Positions 25,924 to 33,692 of a stretch of DNA of 64,000 bases are shown here, piece by piece. Numbering within the stretch: position 1 is the stretch's first letter; the number at the start of each line of letters is the position of its first letter. The notes under the pieces are model-generated. The model was given only the letters and a program-made list of their open reading frames with translations. It did no database searches and was not told the DNA's origin. Source of the DNA: Erwinia sp. S63 (lineage in GTDB: Bacteria; Pseudomonadota; Gammaproteobacteria; Enterobacterales; Enterobacteriaceae); NCBI RefSeq assembly GCF_016625195.1, contig NZ_JACVUP010000022.1:1-64000 (forward strand), written 5' to 3'. The position numbers and the translations under genes were made by a program.

Positions 25924-27074
25924 TGGGCTGGTCATCTCGCATCGAACAGGCGCTGGCGGCGCGACGTGATGCCGATGGCTGGCGTCTGCGTCGACGGGTT
26001 GAACACAACAGCGTGCGCGAGATAACCCTGGAGGGGCGTTCATACCGTCACTTCTCCAGCAATGATTATCTCGGGTTGAGCCAGCATCCAGCGGTGATTG
26101 CGGCCTGGCAACAGGGCGCGGCAGAAGCGGGTGCGGGAGCGGGCGCGTCGGGTCATGTGACGGGCTATAGCCGTCATCATGCACAGTTAGAAGAGCAACT
26201 GGCTGACTGGCTGGGTTACAAGCGTGCGCTGCTGTTTATCTCTGGCTTTGCCGCCAACCAGGCGGTGATCCACCTGCTGGCGGAAAAGCAGGATCGCATT
26301 CTTGCCGATAAGCTGGCGCATGCTTCGTTACTGGATGCGGCCAGCCACTGTCCCGCCACATTACGCCGCTTTGCGCACAACCAGCCGGAGAGTCTGGCAA
26401 AACTGCTGGCTAGCCCGTCGGAAGGCGGTACGCTGGTGGTAACCGAAGGCGTGTTCAGTATGGATGGTGACAGCGCACCGCTCGCCGCCCTCGCTGAAGA
26501 GACACGCCGCGCCAACGGCTGGCTGCTGGTGGATGATGCGCACGGTATCGGCGTGCACGGTGATCAGGGGCGCGGCAGTTGCTGGCAGCAGGGCGTGAAG
26601 CCCGAATTGCTGATTGTCACTTTTGGCAAGGGCTTCGGAGTGAGTGGTGCCGCGCTGCTGTGTGACGATGCCACGGCGGATTACGTCGAGCAGTTTTCAC
26701 GCCATCTGATCTACTCCACCGCGATGCCACCGGCACAGTGTTGTGCGCTGCTGGCGGCATTGCAGCAAATTCAGCAGGGCGATGAACTGCGCGAGCGGCT
26801 GAATAGTCATATCGCGCGATTCCGGGCGGGTGCTGCTGATTTGCCCTGGCAACTGATGCCATCAGGCAGTGCGATTCAGCCGCTGATCGTCGGGGAAAAC
26901 AGCGCGGCGCTGGCGTTGTCACAACGACTGGCACAAGCGGGATGCTGGGTTAGCGCCATTCGTCCTCCGACGGTGCCGCCGGGCACGGCGCGGCTGCGCA
27001 TTACGCTCACTGCTGCCCATCATAACGACGATATTGATCGTCTGCTGGAGGCGTTGTATGACGCTGCAGGTTAA
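25923..27074 (+). CDS. bioF: 8-Amino-7-oxononanoate synthase
   Basis: A 383-residue PLP enzyme condensing pimeloyl-ACP with alanine. FSSNDYLGLSQHP, SGHVTGYSRHH, LVDDAHGIGVHG and the PLP lysine in FGKGFGVSGAA are conserved. The ATG at 25923 shares one base with the bioB stop (TGATG). Its 3' end overlaps bioC by 17 bp, so the four genes behave as a coupled operon. Confidence 0.97.
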   Translation: MGWSSRIEQALAARRDADGWRLRRRVEHNSVREITLEGRSYRHFSSNDYLGLSQHPAVIAAWQQGAAEAGAGAGASGHVTGYSRHHAQLEEQLADWLGYKRALLFISGFAANQAVIHLLAEKQDRILADKLAHASLLDAASHCPATLRRFAHNQPESLAKLLASPSEGGTLVVTEGVFSMDGDSAPLAALAEETRRANGWLLVDDAHGIGVHGDQGRGSCWQQGVKPELLIVTFGKGFGVSGAALLCDDATADYVEQFSRHLIYSTAMPPAQCCALLAALQQIQQGDELRERLNSHIARFRAGAADLPWQLMPSGSAIQPLIVGENSAALALSQRLAQAGCWVSAIRPPTVPPGTARLRITLTAAHHNDDIDRLLEALYDAAG

Positions 27075-27813
27075 CAAGCTAGCGGTCGCCAAAGCGTTTG
27101 GTCGTGCCGCACAGCATTATGAGCAGCATGCCGAGCTGCAACGACAGAGCGGCGATGCGCTACTGGCGCTGGCACCCGCGGGATTCGGGCCGCATCTGCT
27201 GGATGCGGGCTGTGGCACCGGTTGGTACAGCCGCTACTGGCGTGATCGTGGGCGCGAACTGACGGCGCTGGATCTCTCCAGCGCGATGCTGGACGCCTCA
27301 CGTGAGCAGCGCTCGGCGCAGCACTATCTGCAAGGCGATATTGATCATCTGCCGCTGCCGGATGCGTGCGTCGATGGCGTGTGGAGTAATCTGGCGGTGC
27401 AGTGGAGCAGCGATCTGCGCCTGGCGTTGCAGCAGTTTTTGCGCGTCACACGGCCGGGTGGCAGCGTGCTGTTCTCAACCTTGCTCGATGGCTCCCTGCA
27501 CGAAGTGCATAAAGCCTGGGCTCGGCTGGATGGCCGCCAGCATGCCAACCGTTTTCTCAGTGAAGCGCAATTCACTGCCGCAACCGCTGGCTTACCGTCG
27601 CGCTGCCAGTCGCAGGTTATCACGCTGCATTTCCCCAGTGCGCTGAGCGCCATGCGTTCTCTAAAAGGCATTGGCGCTACGCATCTGCACGACGGCCGTG
27701 GCGCACAGCCGCTTACGCGCTCGCAGCTCACTCAACTGGAGCAGCACTGGCCGCAGGATACGCAGGGTTATCGTCTTAGTTATCACTTGATGTACGGAGT
27801 TTTGTGCAAATGA
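27058..27813 (+). CDS. bioC: Malonyl-ACP O-methyltransferase BioC
   Basis: A 251-residue SAM-dependent methyltransferase that caps malonyl-ACP so that fatty-acid enzymes can build the pimeloyl chain. The SAM motif LDAGCGTGWYSRYW, LTALDLSSAML and WSNLAVQW are present, with the C-terminal SAMRSLKGIGATHLH block typical of BioC. I chose the ATG at 27058, giving the exact K-12 length. It overlaps bioF by 17 bp and bioD by 4 bp (ATGA). Confidence 0.96.
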   Translation: MTLQVNKLAVAKAFGRAAQHYEQHAELQRQSGDALLALAPAGFGPHLLDAGCGTGWYSRYWRDRGRELTALDLSSAMLDASREQRSAQHYLQGDIDHLPLPDACVDGVWSNLAVQWSSDLRLALQQFLRVTRPGGSVLFSTLLDGSLHEVHKAWARLDGRQHANRFLSEAQFTAATAGLPSRCQSQVITLHFPSALSAMRSLKGIGATHLHDGRGAQPLTRSQLTQLEQHWPQDTQGYRLSYHLMYGVLCK

Positions 27814-28481
27814 CACGCTGGTTTATTACTGGAACTGATACCGAAGTGGGAAAAACGGTCGCCAGTGGCGCACTGCTGCAGGCGGCAAGCGCGGCGGGTT
27901 TACGCACCGCAGGTTACAAGCCGGTGGCATCGGGCTGTGAGATCACCCCAGAGGGCGTGCGCAACAGCGATGCACTGGCGTTGCAGCGCTACAGCAGCCT
28001 GACACTCCGTTATGAGCAGGTGAATCCACTGGCGTTTGTCGAGCCGACGTCACCGCATATTGTCAGCGCGGAAGAGGGCAGGCCGATTGAGTTTACTGCG
28101 CTGTCAGCCGGATTACGCGCGCTGGAGCAGCAGGCCGAATGGGTGTTAGTAGAAGGGGCAGGCGGCTGGTTTACACCGTTATCTGAGACGCAGACTTATG
28201 CCGATTGGGTAGAGGAAGAACAACTACCGGTGATTCTGGTGGTGGGCGTAAAGCTTGGCTGTATTAATCATGCGATGCTGGCGGCGGAAGCGGTGAAGGC
28301 GCGTGGATTGCGCTTAGCAGGCTGGATTGCCAATGATATTCAGCCGCCAGGTAAACGACATGCCGAGTATATGGCAACGTTGCGTCAGCGTATTGATGCA
28401 CCGTTCCTCGGTGAAATTCCCTATCTGGACAGCGAAGCACAGCAGGCGGAGTGTGGGCAGTATCTGACTTTGCCACAATAA
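27810..28481 (+). CDS. bioD: Dethiobiotin synthetase
   Basis: A 223-residue ATP-dependent ligase closing the ureido ring of dethiobiotin from DAPA and CO2. The P loop GTDTEVGKT is at 8-16, the second substrate segment is GYKPVASGCE, and VEGAGGWFTPLS is present. The ATG at 27810 overlaps the bioC stop; a GTG two codons earlier is nearer the GGAG but less likely from alignment. It is the last gene of the biotin operon. Confidence 0.96.
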   Translation: MTRWFITGTDTEVGKTVASGALLQAASAAGLRTAGYKPVASGCEITPEGVRNSDALALQRYSSLTLRYEQVNPLAFVEPTSPHIVSAEEGRPIEFTALSAGLRALEQQAEWVLVEGAGGWFTPLSETQTYADWVEEEQLPVILVVGVKLGCINHAMLAAEAVKARGLRLAGWIANDIQPPGKRHAEYMATLRQRIDAPFLGEIPYLDSEAQQAECGQYLTLPQ

Positions 28482-28526
28482 AGCGCCGACCATCGAGTAT
28501 GCTTCAATGCACACTTAAAAAAACAT

Positions 28527-28603
28527 CGGTAGCGGCGCAATTTATTGCGCTTTGGACAGCCATTGAGCTGAGCAAGGATGCGAGATAAATCTCGCCGCTA
28601 CCG
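28527..28603. repeat. 77-bp palindromic intergenic repeat with two inner hairpins
   Basis: The ends form a perfect 10-bp inverted repeat (CGGTAGCGGC / GCCGCTACCG). Just inside each end is a hairpin: GCGCAA-TTTA-TTGCGC at 28535-28550 and GCGAGAT-AA-ATCTCGC at 28580-28595. The layout resembles the short palindromic, MITE-like repeats of enterobacterial intergenic DNA. It lies between bioD and the convergent ABC ATPase gene and could end both transcripts. I saw no second full copy in the window. Confidence 0.75.
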
Positions 28604-28659
28604 TATGTGAAGTTAATCCGTTCACAGCTTGGCTGATCGGCATTATCACAACCACGATA

Positions 28660-29376
28660 TCAAGTCGCTGTCAGCCACTTATTCACCGTCACATCATCCA
28701 ACATAGCAACTTTACCCTGCGCCACATTGCGACCACGGTGCAGCAGCAGGAAATAATCTGCCACGCGACGAATGAAAGAAACATGCTGCTCCAGCAGCAA
28801 AATAGTCAGGCCATAGTCACGATTAAGGCGACGGATCAGATTGCCCATCTCCTCTTCCAGCCACGGAGACATGCCCTCAGTCGGCTCATCCAGAATCAGC
28901 AGTTTAGGCTGTAGCACCAGGGCGCGCGCCAGCGCCAGCTGTTGCTGCTGATCCATCGGCAATTCGCCACTGCGTTGATGACGCAACGAATAGAGTGCTG
29001 GGAACAGTTCAAACACCATTTCAGGAATGGCACGGCTGCGATCGTCCTGTGCGGCCATTAGCGCAATCATTAAATTATCTTCCACGCTCATCTGCGAAAA
29101 GATATGGCGACCTTGTGGCACGTAGCCGATTCCCATGCGCGCACGCTGTTCAGTGGGTTGCAGCAACAAATTCTCCGGTGGCGAGCCATCTTCCTGCCAG
29201 ATCATCGAGCCACTATTGATAGGCAAGCGACCCATAATGCAGTTCACCAGCGTGGTTTTACCCATGCCAGGGCTGCCCAGCACACCGGTACAGGTGCCGG
29301 GTGGCAGATCGAGATCCACATCCCACAGGATATGGTTGTGACCGTAAAACTGATTCACCGAACGTAAACTCAGCAT
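28660..29376 (-). CDS. Orphan UrtE/LivF-like ABC ATPase with degenerate signature motif
   Basis: A 238-residue ATPase most like UrtE, the second ATPase of urea/branched-chain amino-acid ABC importers. Walker A is GSPGMGKTT (34-42), where the family usually has GRNGVGKTT; the Q loop GYVPQGRHIFSQMSVEDNL and Walker B LLILDEPTEGMSP are normal. The ABC signature, normally LSGGQQQQLA, reads LPMDQQQQLA, so the glycines that contact ATP across the dimer are lost. No permease or binding-protein gene is nearby. It could be a regulatory or decaying subunit; the frame is fully open and otherwise well conserved. Confidence 0.82.
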   Translation of the reverse strand: MLSLRSVNQFYGHNHILWDVDLDLPPGTCTGVLGSPGMGKTTLVNCIMGRLPINSGSMIWQEDGSPPENLLLQPTEQRARMGIGYVPQGRHIFSQMSVEDNLMIALMAAQDDRSRAIPEMVFELFPALYSLRHQRSGELPMDQQQQLALARALVLQPKLLILDEPTEGMSPWLEEEMGNLIRRLNRDYGLTILLLEQHVSFIRRVADYFLLLHRGRNVAQGKVAMLDDVTVNKWLTAT

Positions 29377-29837
29377 CTGACATACTCCTTCCAGATTATT
29401 TGCCTGAATGCTCCCGCTCTGTGTCGTCTGGCATACAGTCGTGCACGATTAAGGTGGACACTGCTGTTGATGGCCTGCAAGGCAAGCCGTATGGACTCGT
29501 CACTCCATGGTTAATCTGTTGCAATTCCCAGGCCAGGTTAATGGAACGGGATATTCTGAGTCAGAATCTAGTGAAAGCGGGCTTAAAAGGTGAGCGATGC
29601 TTAATAATTCCATTGAGTAATAACCTGACTGCACTTTGACGGTGCTGAATGCTTAACGATTCTGGTGCATCTGTTCACTGATAAGGCAATCACTGAAGAA
29701 ATAAGTGGTCTTAAGGTACGGTTTTTTCGACAACAATGGTGCTTGACTTGTAAAAAGGATAGTTAAAGCGGTTTTAGGCAGGCAGAAAAAAAACGCAAAA
29801 AAAAATATTTCGCACGCCTGGATAAGTGCGGGGAAAA

Positions 29838-29895
29838 TTATACACAGCAGATGGGCTCGGGGCTGGATTCAGTTATCCACTATTCCTGTGGATAA
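29838..29895. promoter_or_regulatory. Cluster of three DnaA boxes upstream of uvrB
   Basis: TTATACACA (29838-29846), TTATCCACT (29873-29881) and, on the minus strand, TTATCCACA (29887-29895). Two are perfect matches to TTATNCACA and one differs at the last base. K-12 uvrB also has a DnaA-binding site in its upstream region, so this may link uvrB transcription to DnaA. Confidence 0.65.
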
Positions 29896-30187
29896 CCTTG
29901 TGCATTAGCGACTGAAAACCGGTTGGAAGCGAGGAAATACGCGGCCTGCATACATTATGCTGCGAAACTGGACTTTAGAGTCATTATGAACAAAATCAGC
30001 AGGTTAATTAAAAGCAAGCCTGAGATTTTTCTGCCTTGTCATCGGACTGCAATTTAATGACGCTCTCTTGACAAATGTTAAAAGCGTCTCGGCTCTGGGG
30101 ATAACCTTGCGCAACAAACTTTTGTCTTTTGCCGCTTAAATTGCACTGAAGCGAATCAGAGCCTTTCCCTGTCATCGTGCAAGATAT

Positions 30188-30203
30188 CTGTAAATATATC
30201 CAG
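30188..30203. promoter_or_regulatory. LexA (SOS) box of uvrB
   Basis: CTGTAAATATATCCAG fits the CTG-N10-CAG LexA consensus with an AT-rich centre, 81 bp before the uvrB start. uvrB is a classical SOS gene in K-12, so damage induction is expected. Confidence 0.85.
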
Positions 30204-30284
30204 TATTATTTTCTGGCAAATTCGTCATAGCAGAGTAGAATTATCAGCCTGCTCGCTGACATCTTCCGCAGGAACCGCAAAACC

Positions 30285-32306
30285 ATGAGTAAAGCCTTCA
30301 AACTCAACTCTGATTTCAAACCTTCAGGTGATCAGCCTGAGGCCATTCGTCGTCTTGAAGAGGGGCTGGAGGATGGGCTCGCACATCAGACCCTGCTCGG
30401 GGTAACCGGATCGGGCAAAACCTTTACCATCGCCAACGTGATTGCCGACCTCAATCGCCCGACGATGGTGATGGCGCCCAATAAAACGCTGGCCGCGCAG
30501 TTGTACGGTGAGATGAAAGAGTTCTTCCCGGATAACGCGGTGGAGTTTTTTGTCTCTTACTACGATTACTACCAGCCTGAAGCCTATGTGCCGAGTTCCG
30601 ACACCTTTATTGAGAAGGATGCGGCGGTCAACGAACACATTGAACAGATGCGTCTCTCAGCCACCAAAGCGATGCTGGAGCGCCGTGATGTGATTGTGGT
30701 GGCCTCGGTCTCGGCGATCTACGGCCTGGGCGATCCCGATCTCTATCTGAAAATGATGCTGCACTTAACGCGCGGTATGATTATCGATCAGCGCAGCATC
30801 CTGCGCCGTCTGGCGGAGTTGCAATATACCCGCAATGACCAGGTGTTCCAGCGAGGTACCTTCCGTGTGCGCGGTGAAGTGATCGATATCTTCCCGGCTG
30901 AATCCGACGATATCGGCTTGCGTGTCGAGCTGTTTGACGAAGAAGTTGAGCGCCTGTCGCTGTTCGATCCGCTGACTGGCCAGATTGAGTCGGTGATCCC
31001 ACGTTTTACTATCTACCCTAAAACCCACTACGTGACGCCACGTGAGCGTATTCTGCAGGCGATGGAAGAGATCAAAGTCGAACTGGTGGATCGCCGCAAG
31101 GTGCTGCTGGAGAACAATAAACTGCTGGAAGAGCAGCGTATTAGCCAGCGTACCCAATTCGATCTCGAAATGATGAACGAACTCGGTTACTGCTCCGGCA
31201 TTGAAAACTACTCGCGCTATCTCTCGGGGCGCGGTCCGGGCGAGCCACCGCCGACCTTATTTGACTACCTGCCCGCCGATGGATTGCTGGTGGTGGATGA
31301 ATCGCACGTCACCATTCCGCAGATTGGCGGGATGTATCGCGGCGACCGCGCACGTAAAGAGACGCTGGTGGAGTATGGATTCCGCTTGCCTTCGGCGCTG
31401 GATAACCGTCCGATGCGCTTTGAAGAGTTTGAAGCGCTGGCACCGCAAACCATTTATGTCTCGGCAACGCCAGGTAAGTATGAGCTGGAAAAATCCGGCG
31501 ACGAAGTGATTGACCAGGTGGTACGTCCCACCGGGTTGCTGGATCCGATTCTGGAGGTGCGCCCGGTCGCCACTCAGGTGGATGACCTGCTGTCGGAAAT
31601 CCGCAAACGCGTGGCGATCAATGAACGCGTGCTGGTCACTACGCTGACCAAACGCATGGCGGAAGATCTGACCGAATATCTGGTGGAGCACGGCGAGAAG
31701 GTGCGCTATCTGCACTCCGATATCGATACGGTTGAGCGCATGGAGATCATTCGTGATTTACGTCTTGGTGAGTTTGATGTGCTGGTCGGCATCAACTTAC
31801 TGCGTGAAGGCCTGGATATGCCGGAAGTGTCGCTGGTGGCGATTCTGGATGCGGATAAAGAGGGCTTCCTGCGTTCCGAACGTTCACTGATCCAGACTAT
31901 TGGCCGCGCAGCGCGAAACATCAACGGCAAGGCGATTCTGTACGCCGATAAGATCACCCCTTCGATGGAACGCGCGATGGGTGAAACCGAGCGTCGTCGT
32001 GAGAAGCAGCAGCGTTACAACGAAGAGAATGGCATTGTGCCGCAGGGCCTCAACAAGAAAATCACCGATATTCTTGAGCTGGGGAAAAACGTGGTGAAAA
32101 CACGCGGCAAGGGCAAAACCGCCTCACGCGTGGCGGCGGAAGAAGAGGCCAACTATCTGGCACTCACGCCACAGGCGATGCAGAAGAAAATTCACGAGCT
32201 GGAGGTGCAGATGCAGCAGCATGCGCAGAATCTGGAATTTGAAGAGGCGGCCAGCGTGCGTGACCAGCTGCATCAACTGCGTGAGTTGTTCATTGCCACT
32301 TCCTGA
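30285..32306 (+). CDS. uvrB: Excinuclease ABC subunit B
   Basis: A 673-residue helicase-like protein, the K-12 length, that receives damaged DNA from UvrA and recruits UvrC in nucleotide excision repair. Walker A GVTGSGKT is at 39-46; the damage-probing beta-hairpin YYDYYQPEAYVPSSDTFIEK follows near 93; helicase motifs include VVDESH, SATPG and IQTIGRAARN; the C-terminal UVR domain (about 630-668) binds UvrC. A LexA box and DnaA boxes lie upstream. It is transcribed alone. Confidence 0.98.
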   Translation: MSKAFKLNSDFKPSGDQPEAIRRLEEGLEDGLAHQTLLGVTGSGKTFTIANVIADLNRPTMVMAPNKTLAAQLYGEMKEFFPDNAVEFFVSYYDYYQPEAYVPSSDTFIEKDAAVNEHIEQMRLSATKAMLERRDVIVVASVSAIYGLGDPDLYLKMMLHLTRGMIIDQRSILRRLAELQYTRNDQVFQRGTFRVRGEVIDIFPAESDDIGLRVELFDEEVERLSLFDPLTGQIESVIPRFTIYPKTHYVTPRERILQAMEEIKVELVDRRKVLLENNKLLEEQRISQRTQFDLEMMNELGYCSGIENYSRYLSGRGPGEPPPTLFDYLPADGLLVVDESHVTIPQIGGMYRGDRARKETLVEYGFRLPSALDNRPMRFEEFEALAPQTIYVSATPGKYELEKSGDEVIDQVVRPTGLLDPILEVRPVATQVDDLLSEIRKRVAINERVLVTTLTKRMAEDLTEYLVEHGEKVRYLHSDIDTVERMEIIRDLRLGEFDVLVGINLLREGLDMPEVSLVAILDADKEGFLRSERSLIQTIGRAARNINGKAILYADKITPSMERAMGETERRREKQQRYNEENGIVPQGLNKKITDILELGKNVVKTRGKGKTASRVAAEEEANYLALTPQAMQKKIHELEVQMQQHAQNLEFEEAASVRDQLHQLRELFIATS

Positions 32307-32408
32307 CGGTGCAGAAAGACTTCTCATCCAGATCGACTGAACACAAATGTTTTGCCTATGTGCCCGGTCTGTTCTGTTACCCATGTGGCCGATCGTACCT
32401 GAATTGCG

Positions 32409-32462
32409 ACCCTACGTAAGATCCTTAACATTCGCTCTCGTAGGGTGCGTATTTATGCGCAC
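32409..32462. repeat. Composite inverted repeat after uvrB
   Basis: ACCCTACG (32409-32416) pairs with CGTAGGGT (32439-32446), and a second dyad GTGCGTAT / ATGCGCAC follows (32445-32462). The GTGCGNAT-type core resembles hairpins at 20930, 38472 and 51364. It lies between the convergent ends of uvrB and ybhK and could act as a terminator. Confidence 0.5.
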
Positions 32463-32475
32463 TGCCTGCGCGAGG

Positions 32476-33375
32476 TTAAACCGCCTGAATCGCGTGTTCT
32501 AGCGCAATACGTAGCAGCTGGCGGTCGTGACGATACTTAATATCGGCGGCCTCCAGCGGTTCACGTACAATCAGGCGATCTTCCACGCCGCTCACGTCCG
32601 CGGACGGACTGACCACCACAGCATCAATCACTCGTCTGCCAATGGCTTTCTCCATCATCGCCAGTTTATCGGCCACCGTCAGGCTGGCTGCCGGGCTTAA
32701 CTCGCGTCCCAGATTACCAATAAACACCATAGTGGCGGGCGTGCGGCGCAGTGCGCGTGCCATCTCTTCCATCAGCAGAATCGGCATCAGGCTGGTGTAA
32801 AAGCTGCCAGGGCCAATCAGGATCAAATCTGCTTCCGCAATCGCATCCAGGGCTTCTTTGGTGGGAGTGACATTGGGATGCAGCATCAACTCTTGCGGCG
32901 GTTGCTTCATCTCATCAATGGCGGTTTCACCGTACACCATATTGCCTTCGCAATCCTGCGCCACCAGATCCACCGGCTGCTCCGACATCGGGATCAAAAA
33001 CGCATCGACCTTTAGCAGATTGCGGATGATGTTGATGGCTTCCAGTGGCCTTACGCTAAGATGATCGAGCGCTTTAAGCATCAGGTTACCGAGGTTATGC
33101 CCGGCCAGTTCACCGTTACCGGCGAAGCGGTATTCAAACATCGCCGACGCCACACTTGGCTCCATGATCAGCTGGTTCAGGCAGTTGCGCATATCACCCC
33201 AGGCAATACCGCCTTCTGATCGGCGAATGCGTCCGGTGGATCCGCCGTTATCGGTGGTGGTCACGATACCGGTCAGGCGCGAGCCCAGCGGCGCCAGCGC
33301 CGACATTACACGACCCAGGCCGTGCCCGCCGCCCAGTGCCACCACGCGATCCAAATCTGCCAGGGTACGATTCAT
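32476..33375 (-). CDS. ybhK: YbhK, gluconeogenesis factor-like (YvcK/CofD family)
   Basis: A 299-residue protein of the YvcK/CofD-like family, which binds UDP-sugars in Gram-positive relatives. VVALGGGHGLGRVM near the N-terminus, IVTTTDNGGSTGRIR, AGHNLGNLML and GPGSFYTSLMPILL are family hallmarks. Its role in enterobacteria is uncertain. I chose the ATG at 33375, with AAGGAA just upstream, because MNRTLADLDRVVALGGG aligns with the K-12 start. It is divergent from moaA, as in K-12. Confidence 0.94.
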   Translation of the reverse strand: MNRTLADLDRVVALGGGHGLGRVMSALAPLGSRLTGIVTTTDNGGSTGRIRRSEGGIAWGDMRNCLNQLIMEPSVASAMFEYRFAGNGELAGHNLGNLMLKALDHLSVRPLEAINIIRNLLKVDAFLIPMSEQPVDLVAQDCEGNMVYGETAIDEMKQPPQELMLHPNVTPTKEALDAIAEADLILIGPGSFYTSLMPILLMEEMARALRRTPATMVFIGNLGRELSPAASLTVADKLAMMEKAIGRRVIDAVVVSPSADVSGVEDRLIVREPLEAADIKYRHDRQLLRIALEHAIQAV

Positions 33376-33483
33376 GCTGTTCCTTTTAACGGACAACTGC
33401 AGGTTGTCGTGCAGTTGAAGTGATGTGTATCAATATCTGCCGCGCATTTTACCGTATCCTGCGGCGAAAATGCGGTGAAAAAA

Positions 33484-33507
33484 CGTTATGTATCAATATA
33501 TATAGCG
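33484..33507. promoter_or_regulatory. Probable ModE site upstream of moaABCDE
   Basis: Dyad of CGTTATGT (33484-33491), 8-base spacer, ATATAGCG (33500-33507); two mismatches between arms. The 8-8-8 layout equals that of the modA operator in this window. In K-12, molybdate-ModE activates moaA from a comparable position. Confidence 0.7.
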
Positions 33508-33559
33508 AAATTCACTGATGGATGCGAGGGGCAAATCGCGCTACCATTCGAATTAACCG

Positions 33560-33690
33560 TGTTGTCCACAATGACAACAGACTCCCAAGCCTTGCATGCC
33601 TAAGTCATAACGATATGGATGCCTGGCCGCAGCATCGCTGCCAGGGTGCAGAAAGAAATGACTGCATCTCCCGTATTTGGAAAGGTGTTC
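33560..33690 (+). ncRNA. Molybdenum-cofactor (Moco) riboswitch in the moaA leader
   Basis: The leader just before moaA has the segments I associate with the E. coli Moco RNA motif: ACTCCCAAGCCTTGCATGCC near 33580, the hairpin CCTGGC-N-GCCAGG with an inner CAGC/GCTG stem (33622-33645), TGCAG/CTGCA pairing (33647-33665), and TTTGGAAAGGTGTTCAG running into the start codon. In E. coli the RNA senses the cofactor and lowers moa expression, here probably by hiding the ribosome site. Boundaries are approximate. Confidence 0.75.
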
Positions 33691-33692
33691 AG

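Larger units (their letters stand above)
29377..30284. other. 908-bp gene-free region upstream of uvrB
   Basis: I find no credible gene here. It contains three DnaA-box-like 9-mers (29838-29895), a LexA box near 30188 and several AT-rich runs, including AAAAAAAACGCAAAAAAAAA-type tracts around 29787-29805. A 23-codon frame at 29986-30057 lacks a ribosome site. The upstream segment before about 29800 holds nothing I recognise. Its length is unusual for a gap between two genes in this otherwise compact window. Confidence 0.6.

Noticed and set aside
25093..26184. A 363-codon frame antisense to bioB and bioF
   Set aside because: It is a product of codon bias in the overlapping biotin genes: His/Arg/Gln-rich, no motif, no ribosome site.
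29986..30057. A 23-codon frame (MNKISRLIKSKPEIF...) upstream of uvrB
   Set aside because: No ribosome site, no conserved feature, and it lies in regulatory DNA. A leader peptide cannot be excluded but is not supported.
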